Part shown: positions 8,447 through 16,813 of the stretch, one piece after another
Numbering within the stretch: position 1 is the first letter of the stretch
How the letters are laid out: each line of letters begins with the position of its first letter
Source: Pyrococcus kukulkanii
GTDB taxonomy: Archaea > Methanobacteriota_B > Thermococci > Thermococcales > Thermococcaceae
Assembly (NCBI RefSeq): GCF_001577775.1
Contig: NZ_CP010835.1
Location: forward strand, 1,550,001-1,614,000
Direction: 5' to 3'
Length of the DNA stretch: 64,000 bases
Made by a program: the position numbers and the translations under genes
The notes under the pieces: generated by a model
Seen by the model: only the letters and a program-made list of their open reading frames with translations
What the model was told of the DNA's origin: nothing
The model's database searches: none

Positions 8447-9407
8447 TGGCCTCACCGAATATCCTTTCAAGGAACCAGTTTTTATCGAATGGCATTAGGT
8501 CGTCATAGCCCTGACCAACGCCGACGAATATTATTGGTGCATCTATGACGTGGCTTATGCTTAACGCCGCCCCTCCCCTTGCGTCTGCATCTAGCTTTGT
8601 GAGCACCACAGCATCTATCTTCACTGCCTCGTTGAACTGCCTTGCCTGCTCAACTATCGCATTTCCAGCTAGTGCATCGCCCACAAAGACCACCAAGTTC
8701 GGCTTTGTAACCCTTGCTATCTTCTTCATTTCATCCATGAGATTCCTGTTAGTCTCGCTCCTTCCAGCGGTGTCTATGAGGACAACATCAATACCTCTAG
8801 CCTTGGCATGTTGAATTGCATCATAGGCCACCGCGGCAGGATCTGCGCCGTAGGAGTGCTTTATAACCCTAACTCCAACTCTCTTGGCGTGTTCCTCTAA
8901 CTGTTCGATTGCTCCAGCTCTGAAGGTGTCGCTTGCCGCTATCACAACGCTGAAGCCGTTCTTCTTGAGCCAGTACGCTATCTTCGCTATTGTGGTCGTT
9001 TTTCCTGAGCCATTGAATCCGACGAACATTATTATGTACGGCTTTTCGGCCTTCTTTATCTCTTCTATCAGATTTATCCTCCTAGATGTCTCAAGTATTT
9101 CGGATATGGCCTCTCTAACGGCTTCTTCGATGATTTTTTCCTTGTCGGTTCCTATCCTGACTTTCCTCCCGACTAATTTTTCCTTTATCTTCTCTCTAAG
9201 GGCATCAACAACTTCTAAGGCCACATCTGCCTCTAAAAGCTCGAGCTCTAGCTCATCCAGTGCCTCATCCACATCTTTCTCCTTTATCTCGACCATCAGC
9301 AGTTTATCCAATAATCCCTTTTTCTCAGCTTCTTTCTCCTCCTTTTCGACGTTCTCCTCAACCCTCTTTACAAATGACCTTAATTTCTCCTTGAGCTTTC
9401 CAAACAT
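8439..9407 (-). CDS. ftsY: Signal recognition particle receptor FtsY
   Basis: 322 residues from ATG 9407, preceded by a GGGGGAAGG site. Domain order: acidic/basic coiled N-terminus (1-40) that likely contacts the membrane, N domain (about 40-115), and G domain with GFNGSGKTT (130-138), DTFRAGA, DTAGR and [10 protein letters not shown], ending in the [11 protein letters not shown] motif. FtsY is the SRP54-type GTPase that docks ribosome-nascent-chain-SRP complexes at the membrane. Length is typical of archaea. The operon continues into the UPF0235 gene. The roughly 270-base gap upstream, shared with the divergent korD, has AT-rich promoter elements (atgtatataaattt near 9434) and no recognisable gene. 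Confidence 0.95.
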   Translation of the reverse strand: MFGKLKEKLRSFVKRVEENVEKEEKEAEKKGLLDKLLMVEIKEKDVDEALDELELELLEADVALEVVDALREKIKEKLVGRKVRIGTDKEKIIEEAVREAISEILETSRRINLIEEIKKAEKPYIIMFVGFNGSGKTTTIAKIAYWLKKNGFSVVIAASDTFRAGAIEQLEEHAKRVGVRVIKHSYGADPAAVAYDAIQHAKARGIDVVLIDTAGRSETNRNLMDEMKKIARVTKPNLVVFVGDALAGNAIVEQARQFNEAVKIDAVVLTKLDADARGGAALSISHVIDAPIIFVGVGQGYDDLMPFDKNWFLERIFGEANA

Positions 9408-9678
9408 GTCCTTCCCCCTGTGAGAGTTCCCCATATGTATATAAATTTAAGTTCAAGAAAATGCATTCAAATGTCTCGGGAATATCTAGGTAGTCTTGAC
9501 TAATTTTGCTTAGACAGCTCGAACTTTTTGGCAGAATAAAACAAAAAATTGCCAAAGTTTCATTAAATATAGCCCATTGGAAAGCTGGCAACTTTATTTT
9601 CTAAACGTTCGGTTCACTCACGAAAGATTTAAATGGTTTACAAATGTAAAACCTGTTAGGGGATTGCAGGTGGTCGAT

Positions 9679-9948
9679 ATGGCAAATGTCGAAGGTTCGA
9701 CCCAGGTTACTAAGGAGGAGTATCTTGTCATAGGGAAGGCAAAGAACGTTGAGATAAGTGTCGACACTTTTCTCTGCAAGGGCTGCGGAATATGCGTTGA
9801 GATGTGCCCCAGGAAAGTTTTCGAGTGGAGCAAGGAGCTCAGCGAGAAGGGAGTGCACTACCCAATTCCGGTTCATGCCGAGAAGTGCGTAAGGTGTAAG
9901 CTTTGCGAGCTATTATGCCCAGACTTCGCGATAGCGGTAAGGTGGTAG
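9679..9948 (+). CDS. korD: 2-oxoacid:ferredoxin oxidoreductase delta (ferredoxin-like) subunit
   Basis: 89 residues from ATG 9679 with AGGTGG upstream. Two 4Fe-4S motifs are visible: CKGCGICVEMCP (C33, C36, C39, C43) and CVRCKLCELLCP (C70, C73, C76, C80). It heads an alpha-beta-gamma set, so it is the electron-transfer subunit of a four-subunit enzyme. By context and order (delta, alpha, beta, gamma) the complex resembles the 2-oxoglutarate oxidoreductase (KGOR) of Pyrococcus, which makes succinyl-CoA and reduced ferredoxin. Substrate assignment rests on synteny recalled from P. furiosus, not on residues I can verify. The alpha gene follows after 2 bases. Confidence 0.85.
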   Translation: MANVEGSTQVTKEEYLVIGKAKNVEISVDTFLCKGCGICVEMCPRKVFEWSKELSEKGVHYPIPVHAEKCVRCKLCELLCPDFAIAVRW

Positions 9949-9950
9949 AG

Positions 9951-11141
9951 ATGATAATTAGGGGCGATGAGCCCGAGCAAAAGGAATTGTTGAGGAAGCT
10001 CTACAAGCCTGGCAATTACTTCATGATGGGGGATGAAGCTGTAGCCTACGGTGCGATCTTCGCTGGCTGTAGGTTCTACGCCGGCTATCCAATAACCCCC
10101 TCGAGCGAGATAGCTGAAACCATGGCCAGAGAGCTACCTAAAGTTGGGGGTTACTACCTTCAGATGGAGGACGAGATTGCGAGCATTGCCGCGATGATAG
10201 GTGCCTCTTGGACGGGCTTTAAAGTCATGACGGCTACTTCAGGCCCGGGATTCAGCTTAATGCAGGAAAACTTAGGTTACGCTGTAATGACGGAAACTCC
10301 CATCGTTTTAGTGGATGTCCAGAGGAGTGGGCCATCCACGGGTCAAGCAACGAAGGGTGCCCAGGGAGACTTCTTCCAGGCAAGATGGGGCACTCATGGT
10401 GATCATCCTATCGTTGCTCTCTCTCCTATAAGCGTTGAGGATGCTTTCTGGGAAACGATAAGGGCATTTAACATTGCCGAGAGGCTTAGAACTCCAGTAG
10501 TTGTTTTGTTCGATGGAATACTAGGCCATACAAGGGAGCAGATAAGGATTCCCGATCCCGATGAGGTAGAAATAACTTACAGGAAGTTGCCTCAGAACGA
10601 GGAGGAGGCGAAGCTTCCCTTTGGAGATCCTCACGGCGATGGAGTACCGCCAATGCCCCTCTTCGGCCACGGCTACTTCACCCACGTTACAGGTTCGACC
10701 CACAAGGAGAACGGCCTCAGGGACGTCTACACTCCCGAGGTTCACGACAGACTTGTAAGGAGGATTCACAGGAAGATAGAGAAGAACAGGGAAGTATATG
10801 AGAAGTACGAGGAATACCATACTGACGATGCAGAAATATTGGTGGTGAGCTGGGGAGTTTCGGCTAGGCCCTCCCTGGGAGCAGTTTTGAGGGCCAGGGA
10901 AGAGGGGATAAATGTGGGCTTATTCGTGCCTAAGACTGTCCATCCCTTCCCCGGGGAGAGGATGAGGGAACTTGGGAAGAAGGTGAGGGCAATCCTCGTC
11001 CCCGAGATGAACCTTGGCCAGATGATCCTTGAAGTTCAGAGGTTCGTTAATGATGATGTAATCCTAAAGGGAGTTAATAAGATCGGAGGGGTTCCACTAA
11101 CTGTTGAGGAGATTTTGAGAGAGATTAGGGGTGTTGCTTGA
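9951..11141 (+). CDS. korA: 2-oxoacid:ferredoxin oxidoreductase alpha subunit, set 1
   Basis: 396 residues from ATG 9951, right after korD with GGTGGTAGAG upstream. It has the alpha-chain pyrimidine/transketolase-like core: GDEAVAYGAIFAGCRFYAGYPITPSSEIAE, MEDEIASIAAMIGASWTG and ATSGPGFSLMQENLGYAVMTETP, then a C-terminal domain with VPEMNLGQ. It pairs with korB to bind thiamine diphosphate at the interface. It is a close paralogue of the alpha gene at 13154; both share the near-identical block KLPQNEEEAKLPFGDPHGD. The stop overlaps the korB start (TGATG). Confidence 0.92.
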   Translation: MIIRGDEPEQKELLRKLYKPGNYFMMGDEAVAYGAIFAGCRFYAGYPITPSSEIAETMARELPKVGGYYLQMEDEIASIAAMIGASWTGFKVMTATSGPGFSLMQENLGYAVMTETPIVLVDVQRSGPSTGQATKGAQGDFFQARWGTHGDHPIVALSPISVEDAFWETIRAFNIAERLRTPVVVLFDGILGHTREQIRIPDPDEVEITYRKLPQNEEEAKLPFGDPHGDGVPPMPLFGHGYFTHVTGSTHKENGLRDVYTPEVHDRLVRRIHRKIEKNREVYEKYEEYHTDDAEILVVSWGVSARPSLGAVLRAREEGINVGLFVPKTVHPFPGERMRELGKKVRAILVPEMNLGQMILEVQRFVNDDVILKGVNKIGGVPLTVEEILREIRGVA

Positions 11142-12001
11142 TGGTTAAGATTTATTCTAAGTACCCAATGGTCAAGTACCTAAGGCAAGAGGCCTTGCCT
11201 ACTGCTCTATGTCCCGGGTGTGGTGGAGGTACTGTATTAAACGCCTTTGCCAATGCTATTGATCAGCTCAAGATAGATCCTAAGGATCTAGTGGTTGTGA
11301 GTGGTATAGGCTGTTCAGCTTGGATAGCCTCACCTTACTTCCTGGCTGATACCCTCCACACAACTCACGGGAGGGCAATAGCCTTTGCCACCGGCGTCAA
11401 GGTTGGATTGCCTGATAAGTATGTGGTAGTGATAAGCGGTGACGGTGATCTGGCGAGCATAGGGGGGAATCACTTAATTCACGCGGCGAGGAGGAACATT
11501 GATATAACCGTAATCTTGGTCAACAACTTCATCTACGGAATGACCGGTGGTCAAGTGGCCCCTACAACGCCTTTTGGGGCTATAACAACCACAACACCAT
11601 ACAGGAACGTTGAGCATCCGCTGAAGATAGCTGAAACTGTCGCCGCTGCAGGAGCAAGCTACGTTGCGAGGTGGACTACCGCTCACGTCTACCAGCTCAT
11701 AGAAAGCATAAAGAAGGCCCTAACGACAAAGGGCTTCTCCCTGGTTGAGGTAATCTCCCAGTGTCCAGTTCAGTTCGGAAGGAGGAACAGGATGAAGGAG
11801 CCTGCTGAGATGCTTCGCTGGTTCTTGAAGAATTCCGTCCCGATAAGCAAGGCAAAGAAGATGAGCGAGGAGGAGCTTGAAGGCAAGTTCGTAATCGGCG
11901 AATTCGTCCACAGAAAGAGGCCTGAGTTTACGGAGGAGCTCAATAAGCTGATCGAGGAGGTTCAAGAACACTTTGGGCTTAAGGGTGGAGATGATGTTTG
12001 A
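11141..12001 (+). CDS. korB: 2-oxoacid:ferredoxin oxidoreductase beta subunit, set 1
   Basis: 286 residues from ATG 11141, overlapping the korA stop. The thiamine diphosphate/Mg site is clear: GDGDLASIGGNHLIHAARRN followed by NNFIYGMTGGQ. Cysteines in LCPGCGGG and VSGIGCSAW suit the [4Fe-4S] cluster of beta chains. Length is typical. The 3' end overlaps the start of the nucleotidyltransferase gene, so an inserted toxin-antitoxin-like pair has been spliced directly onto korB rather than leaving a gap. Confidence 0.92.
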   Translation: MVKIYSKYPMVKYLRQEALPTALCPGCGGGTVLNAFANAIDQLKIDPKDLVVVSGIGCSAWIASPYFLADTLHTTHGRAIAFATGVKVGLPDKYVVVISGDGDLASIGGNHLIHAARRNIDITVILVNNFIYGMTGGQVAPTTPFGAITTTTPYRNVEHPLKIAETVAAAGASYVARWTTAHVYQLIESIKKALTTKGFSLVEVISQCPVQFGRRNRMKEPAEMLRWFLKNSVPISKAKKMSEEELEGKFVIGEFVHRKRPEFTEELNKLIEEVQEHFGLKGGDDV

Positions 12002-12269
12002 GGTCGTTGGGAAGAAGGTAAAGGAAGCCTTTGGGGACAGGGTGAAGGAGGTCATAGTCTTCGGCTCCCGGGCGAGGGGTGACGCTAAACCCGAGAGCGA
12101 CCTCGACGTCCTCGTGGTGCTCGATAAGATAGAGCCTAAGGACTGGGATAGGGCAGGAGAGCTCAGCGCCGAGCTAACGCTTGAGTTGGGGATTTCAGTC
12201 ATGATTGTCCTTCACACGAGAAAGGACAGCCTCTACGAAACTGCCGTGAAGGAGGGCATAGTGGTATGA
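11994..12269 (+). CDS. MNT-type nucleotidyltransferase of an MNT-HEPN pair
   Basis: 91 residues from ATG 11994, chosen over the adjacent ATG 11991 because spacing to GGTGG is better; both are possible. The motif GSRARGDAKPESDLDVLV gives GS (24-25) and DxD (D36, D38), the catalytic signature of minimal nucleotidyltransferases. In MNT-HEPN modules this protein is the antitoxin and can AMPylate the HEPN RNase. It begins inside the end of korB and overlaps the HEPN gene by 4 bases (ATGA). Codons are visibly more GC-rich at third positions than in the flanking kor genes, which suggests insertion by transfer into the kor operon. Confidence 0.85.
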   Translation: MFEVVGKKVKEAFGDRVKEVIVFGSRARGDAKPESDLDVLVVLDKIEPKDWDRAGELSAELTLELGISVMIVLHTRKDSLYETAVKEGIVV

Positions 12270-12643
12270 ACGAGGAAATCAGGGCACTCATCAGGAGGGC
12301 GGAGGAGAGGCTCAAAGCTTCCTGGGAGCTTTACTCCAAGGGCTACTACGGTTTCGCAATCTCAAGCGCGTACTACTCGATGTTCTACTGCGCCAGGGCG
12401 CTTCTGCTATCAAAGGGAGTCAATCCCAAGAGCCACGCAGGGGTTCATGCCCAGCTCGGAAAGGAGTTCGTGAAGACCAAGGTGCTTCCGGCTAAGCTCT
12501 ACACAGCGTATTCAAAGGCCCTGAACATGAGGCACACGGCTGACTACGACGTTTTCGTCGAGTACACCGAGGAAGACGCCCGGGACGTTTTGAAAGGTGC
12601 TGAGGAGTTTTTGAAGTTCACGAAGGAGTATCTGGGGGTGTAA
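12266..12643 (+). CDS. HEPN domain protein (putative RNase toxin) paired with MNT
   Basis: 125 residues; ATG overlaps the MNT stop. The sequence is all-helical with YGFAISSAYYSMFYCARALLLSKG and a later RHTADYDV segment, characteristic of PF05168-type HEPN domains. Known MNT-HEPN partners act as toxin (HEPN) and antitoxin (MNT). The canonical R-x4-6-H catalytic motif is not obvious; the RHTADYD block is its likely equivalent in this subfamily, so RNase activity is inferred. Two bases separate its stop from the gamma subunit gene, so the module sits within an apparently continuous operon. Confidence 0.82.
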   Translation: MNEEIRALIRRAEERLKASWELYSKGYYGFAISSAYYSMFYCARALLLSKGVNPKSHAGVHAQLGKEFVKTKVLPAKLYTAYSKALNMRHTADYDVFVEYTEEDARDVLKGAEEFLKFTKEYLGV

Positions 12644-12645
12644 AC

Positions 12646-13157
12646 ATGCAGATTAGATTCGCGGGAATTGGTGGTCAGGGTGTTGTTCTTGCAGGCGTAA
12701 TATTGGGAGAGGCGGCCGCTATTGAGGGATTGAAAGTTCTCCAGACCCAGGATTATAGCTCTGCATCAAGGGGAGGTCACTCCATAGCGGACGTGATAAT
12801 ATCCGATAGCGAGATCTACGACTTAATGGTCACAAATGCCGATGTTCTCGTTGCCCTTCACCAGCTCGGCTATGAAACCGCGAAGTCAAAGCTGAAGCCC
12901 GATGGATTACTTATCGTTGATACTGACTTAGTTAAGCCTGATAGGGATTACGTTGGGGCCCGTTCACGAGGATAGCTGAAGAAACAACTGGATTAGCCTT
13001 GACGGTAAATATGGTTGCCCTGGGCTATCTAATTGCCAAGACTGGAGTTGTAAAACCGGAGAGCGTTGAAAAGGCCATTAGAAGGAGAGTTCCAAAGGGA
13101 ACGGAGGAGATAAACATTAAGGCCTTTAGAAGGGGTTTGGAGGTTGGTTCTAAATGA
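12646..13157 (+). pseudogene. korG: 2-oxoacid:ferredoxin oxidoreductase gamma subunit, set 1, frameshifted
   Basis: The frame from ATG 12646 encodes the N-terminal about 105 residues of a gamma chain (IRFAGIGGQGVVLAGVILGEAAA, SSASRGGHSIADVI). It leaves the family reading at about 12959-12961 and stops at 12975. The rest (PFTRIAEETTGLALTVNMVALGYL to KAFRRGLEVGSK) continues in another frame from 12960 to the stop at 13155-13157. One extra base in the GGGGCCC run would restore ...DYVGAPFTRIAEE... and an intact protein of about 171 residues, equal to the paralogue at 15150. The cause is either a real one-base deletion or a sequencing error in the G/C run. The downstream alpha gene overlaps the restored stop (ATGA), arguing that the full-length gene was functional recently. 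Confidence 0.88.
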
Positions 13158-14311
13158 AGTTCCCGTTTCCAGTTGGTAAAGCTGACTTCATTCAGGGAGA
13201 TGAAGCCATAGCTAGGGCTGCAATTCTCGCCGGTTGCAGGTTCTACGCTGGTTATCCAATAACACCGGCAAGTGAGATATTCGAGGCAATGGCCCTTTAC
13301 ATGCCCCTCATTGACGGCGTGGTAATTCAGATGGAGGATGAGATAGCGAGCATAGCAGCTGTGATAGGTGCTTCCTGGGCTGGAACAAAGGCAATGACCG
13401 CCACTTCAGGTCCTGGGTTCAGTTTAATGCAGGAGAATATTGGCTATGCTGTAATGACGGAAACTCCAATAGTGGTAGTCGACGTTCAGAGAGGGGGACC
13501 ATCAACAGGTCAACCCACCCTGCCGGCCCAAGGAGACATAATGCAGGCAATCTGGGGAACTCACGGTGATCACTCGCTCATAGTTTTAAGCCCCTCCACG
13601 GTTCAAGAGGCGTTTGACTTCACGATTAGGGCCTTTAATTTGGCCGAGAAGTACAGAACTCCGGTTATCCTCCTAACGGATGCTGAAGTTGGTCACATGA
13701 GGGAGAGGGTCTACATCCCGAACCCAGAGGAAATAGAGATCGTGAACAGGAAGTTGCCTCAGAACGAGGAGGAGGCGAAGCTTCCCTTTGGAGATCCTCA
13801 CGGTGATCTAGTTCCCCCTATGCCGATATTTGGAAAGGGTTTCAAGACTTACGTTACCGGCCTAACTCACGACGAGAGGGGCAGACCGAGAACCGTGGAG
13901 AGGGAAGTTCATGAGAGACTAATTAAGAGGATAGTTGAAAAAATTGAGAGGAACAAGAAGGATATCTTCGACTATCAAGCTTATGAGCTTGACGATGCTG
14001 AAATTGCAATTGTTTCTACCGGTATAGTTGCTAGATCAGCCCTAAGAGCTGTTAGAATGCTCAGAGATGAGGGAATTAAGGCTGGGCTACTCAAGATAAA
14101 CACGATATGGCCCTTTGACTTTGACTTGATAGAGAGAGTTGCTGAAAAAGTTAATGCAATCTACGTCCCAGAGATGAACCTTGGCCAGCTCTACCATCTC
14201 GTCAAGGAAGGGGCTAATGGGAAGGCCCCCATCAAGCTGATAAGCAAGATAGGTGGAGAGGTTCACACCCCAATGGAGATCATCGAGTTCATAAGGAGGG
14301 ATTTGAAGTGA
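13154..14311 (+). CDS. 2-oxoacid:ferredoxin oxidoreductase alpha subunit, set 2
   Basis: 385 residues from ATG 13154, overlapping the restored gamma-1 stop. Same fold as korA: GDEAIARAAILAGCRFYAGYPITPASEIFE, MEDEIASIAAVIGASWAG, ATSGPGFSLMQENIGYAVMTETP and C-terminal VPEMNLGQLYHLV. It begins the second enzyme set (alpha, beta, gamma), which has no delta gene of its own and probably shares KorD or another ferredoxin subunit. The substrate is unassigned; in Pyrococcus this third paralogous KOR-like enzyme is uncharacterised as far as I know. The last 4 bases overlap the beta gene. Confidence 0.9.
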   Translation: MKFPFPVGKADFIQGDEAIARAAILAGCRFYAGYPITPASEIFEAMALYMPLIDGVVIQMEDEIASIAAVIGASWAGTKAMTATSGPGFSLMQENIGYAVMTETPIVVVDVQRGGPSTGQPTLPAQGDIMQAIWGTHGDHSLIVLSPSTVQEAFDFTIRAFNLAEKYRTPVILLTDAEVGHMRERVYIPNPEEIEIVNRKLPQNEEEAKLPFGDPHGDLVPPMPIFGKGFKTYVTGLTHDERGRPRTVEREVHERLIKRIVEKIERNKKDIFDYQAYELDDAEIAIVSTGIVARSALRAVRMLRDEGIKAGLLKINTIWPFDFDLIERVAEKVNAIYVPEMNLGQLYHLVKEGANGKAPIKLISKIGGEVHTPMEIIEFIRRDLK

Positions 14312-15153
14312 GGCTCGTTTCTGCTTACGAGATAAGGGATAAGTACCTGAGGAAGGACATGCTCCCTACTATCTTCTGTCCGGGATGTGGAATAGGTAGC
14401 GTTCTCCAGTTCACGCTTAGGGCCATTGACGAGCTTGGCCTCGACCCCGACAAGATAGTGTGGGTGAGCGGGATAGGTTGTAGCTCGAGAGTCCCGGGCT
14501 TCGTTAACTTTGACGGCCTTCACACGACCCATGGAAGGGCCTTAGCCTTTGCAACTGGGATAAAGCTCGCTAATCCTGAGCTGAAGATAATAGCCTTCAT
14601 GGGAGATGGTGATACCGCGGCAATAGGTGGAAACCACTTTATCCACGCTATAAGGAGAAACCTTGACGTAACTGTTATTCTGATCAACAACTTCACGTAT
14701 GGAATGACCGGCGGTCAAGTTGCACCAACAACCCCCAAGGGTTTGAGGGGCACCACCGCACCGTACGGCCAGTTCGAGAACCCCTTCGATATAGCTCAGC
14801 TTGCGGTTGCCGCTGGGGCAAACTACGTTGCGAGGTGGACTGTATTCAATTACATCCAAGGAATAAACAGCATAAAGAAGGCTCTAAGCAAAGAGGGCTT
14901 TACCTTGGTTGAGTTCCTCAGCCCATGCCCGATAAGCTTTGGGAGGAGGAACAGAATGAAGACAGCCCCAGAGCTCATAAGGTGGTACCAGCAGATAACT
15001 GTTCCCTTAGCGAAGGCCAAGAAGATGCCTCCAGAAGAGCTTGAGGGGAAGATAGTTATTGGGGAATTCGTTGACAGGGACAGGCCTGGCCTCGTTAGGG
15101 AGTACATGGAGTACATAAAGAGGGCCAAGAAGATCATGGGGTGGGAAGAATGA
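14308..15153 (+). CDS. 2-oxoacid:ferredoxin oxidoreductase beta subunit, set 2
   Basis: 281 residues with a GTG start overlapping the alpha-2 stop (GTGA). Thiamine diphosphate-binding region: GDGDTAAIGGNHFIHAIRRN plus NNFTYGMTGGQ. Cysteines in FCPGCGIG and VSGIGCSSR fit the iron-sulfur cluster. It is colinear with KorB over the full length, including the late block SFGRRNRMKTAPELIRWY. The stop overlaps the next start (ATGA). Together with the alpha and gamma chains it should form the catalytic core of a second ferredoxin-reducing enzyme. Confidence 0.9.
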   Translation: MRLVSAYEIRDKYLRKDMLPTIFCPGCGIGSVLQFTLRAIDELGLDPDKIVWVSGIGCSSRVPGFVNFDGLHTTHGRALAFATGIKLANPELKIIAFMGDGDTAAIGGNHFIHAIRRNLDVTVILINNFTYGMTGGQVAPTTPKGLRGTTAPYGQFENPFDIAQLAVAAGANYVARWTVFNYIQGINSIKKALSKEGFTLVEFLSPCPISFGRRNRMKTAPELIRWYQQITVPLAKAKKMPPEELEGKIVIGEFVDRDRPGLVREYMEYIKRAKKIMGWEE

Positions 15154-15695
15154 GGAAGGAAATCCTAATTGGTGGCTTTGGAGGGCAGGGTGTCATCTTA
15201 GCTAGCGTAATCCTGGGGAGGGCCGCTGCAGTCTACGAAGGCCTGCACGCGGTTCAAACTCAAGTGTACGGTCCCGAGTCAAGGGGTGGGGCTAGTAGAG
15301 CTGAGGTCGTGATAAGTGACGAGCCCATAGATTATCCCAAGGCGATAAAGCCTGATTATGCAATCCTTTTGAGCCAGCAGGCTTACGATAAGTACCTTCC
15401 ACTGGTGAAAGATGGGGGTTTAGTTATCATTGAGGAGGACTTAATCCCCCACAGGAATGAGGAGCTTGAAAGAGGGAAGAAGATTTATGCCTATCCGCTA
15501 ACGAAGATAGCCGAGGAAACTACCGGGTTAAGCCTAACCATGAATATACTGACCCTTGGTCTGTTCGTTGGTCTTACGGGTATAGTTAAGAGGGAGAGCA
15601 TAGAGAAAGCAGTTTTAGATGCCGTTCCCAAGGGAACGGAGCAAATAAACCTTAAGGCTCTTCATAAGGGCTTTGAACTCGCCGGGAGAGATTAA
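15150..15695 (+). CDS. 2-oxoacid:ferredoxin oxidoreductase gamma subunit, set 2
   Basis: 181 residues from ATG 15150, which overlaps the beta-2 stop. The nucleotide-fold signature GGFGGQGVILASVILGRAAA is at the N-terminus, followed by QVYGPESRGGASRAEVVISD and the late block KIAEETTGLSLTMNILTLG. This intact paralogue is the template showing that the gamma gene of set 1 is frameshifted, since both share the IAEETTGL...N stretch. It is the last gene of the kor operon, followed by about 80 AT-rich bases before the next gene. Confidence 0.9.
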   Translation: MRKEILIGGFGGQGVILASVILGRAAAVYEGLHAVQTQVYGPESRGGASRAEVVISDEPIDYPKAIKPDYAILLSQQAYDKYLPLVKDGGLVIIEEDLIPHRNEELERGKKIYAYPLTKIAEETTGLSLTMNILTLGLFVGLTGIVKRESIEKAVLDAVPKGTEQINLKALHKGFELAGRD

Positions 15696-15722
15696 TTCGT
15701 TTTTGGTATTTTTATCCAAAAC

Positions 15723-15763
15723 CTTTTAAACTCACTTCTCAATCATCTGGATGAATAATCCAG
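15723..15763 (+). promoter_or_regulatory. Promoter and dyad upstream of the binding lipoprotein gene
   Basis: A TATA-like cttttaaac (about 15723-15731) is followed about 20 bases later by a perfect inverted repeat CTGGAT-GAATA-ATCCAG (15747-15763) placed where transcription should start, ahead of GGAGGG and ATG 15777. Position and symmetry suggest an operator for a metal- or cofactor-responsive repressor. The regulator is not identifiable here. Confidence 0.5.
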
Positions 15764-15776
15764 TGGAGGGTTTAGA

Positions 15777-16811
15777 ATGAAGAAGGCTTTAGTTGTGTTG
15801 TTCTTAGCTTTAATAGTATTCATGAGCGGATGCATTGGTACTCAGACGACCACCTTAACAACAACGGCCCCCGCAAAGACGGTAACTATTACAGAAACCC
15901 AGGAGAAGACTACCACTATTACCGTTACCCAGACCGTAACGACGACAATGGTTCCAACTCACTACCCCCTAACTATAGTGGATTCAGCGGGGAGAAAGGT
16001 TACAATAGAGAAGGAACCTCGGAGGATAGTCTCACTAGCTCCATCAATTACCGAGACACTGTATTTCGTAGGGGCATTAGATAAGGTAGTCGGTGTTACT
16101 AAGTTCGATGACTTCCCTCCGGGAGTCCAAAAGGGGAGGACAGTAATAGGAGGTTTTTCCGATCCAAACCTTGAAGTCATAGCTTCTTTAAAGCCCGATC
16201 TTATAATTGGAACAAGTATGCACCTTAAGTATTTAGACAAGTTGCAGGGGATAGCCCCAGTTATAATCGTCGATCCCAGGGATATAAATGAGATATACAA
16301 GTGGATAATCACATTAGGTAAAGTCGTTAACAGGGAAGAAGAGGCTAAGGGCGTTGTTAATTACATGAAAGCGATCATTGAGGACGTTGAGGCCAAGGTT
16401 GCAAATTCTCCGAGACCTAAAGTATTCGTTCTGCTTAGCTATTGGAATGGCTATTGGACTGCCGGTAGGGGTACGTTCATAGACAGCCTAATAAGCATAG
16501 CGGGTGGGGAGAACATATTCCACGATGTTGAAGGATGGAAGGCCGTTAGCGCTGAGGAAATAGTAGCTAGAAACCCTGACGTCATAATAATCTCCTACCA
16601 TGCTGGAGTAAAACCTGGGGACTTATGCGATACTCCCTTAGCTAAGACTAATGCATTCAAAAATGGTAGAGTTTACGTAATAAGCGACGATAACTTAATC
16701 TCTAGGGCAGGACCGAGGATAGTACTTGGTCTCGAGGAAATCGCATATTTCATACACCCTGAAGTATTTAACTATGCGTATCAACCAAGAACCTGTACGG
16801 TTTCCTCTTAA
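15777..16811 (+). CDS. ABC transporter substrate-binding lipoprotein, cobalamin/Fe(III)-siderophore (BtuF/FecB) type
   Basis: 344 residues. The signal peptide ends in lipobox MSGC (C19), then a Thr-rich linker (about 23-60) typical of Thermococcales binding proteins. The mature domain begins HYPLTIVDSAGRKVTIEKEPRRIVSLAPSITE, with DPNLEVIASLKPDLIIGT and a C-terminal FKNGRVYVI, diagnostic of periplasmic-binding fold 2 proteins for B12, heme or siderophores. It acts on the outer face of the membrane. No permease or ATPase gene is adjacent, so the partner transporter must be elsewhere. A dyad in the promoter region may mediate regulation. Confidence 0.88.
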   Translation: MKKALVVLFLALIVFMSGCIGTQTTTLTTTAPAKTVTITETQEKTTTITVTQTVTTTMVPTHYPLTIVDSAGRKVTIEKEPRRIVSLAPSITETLYFVGALDKVVGVTKFDDFPPGVQKGRTVIGGFSDPNLEVIASLKPDLIIGTSMHLKYLDKLQGIAPVIIVDPRDINEIYKWIITLGKVVNREEEAKGVVNYMKAIIEDVEAKVANSPRPKVFVLLSYWNGYWTAGRGTFIDSLISIAGGENIFHDVEGWKAVSAEEIVARNPDVIIISYHAGVKPGDLCDTPLAKTNAFKNGRVYVISDDNLISRAGPRIVLGLEEIAYFIHPEVFNYAYQPRTCTVSS

Positions 16812-16813
16812 AC

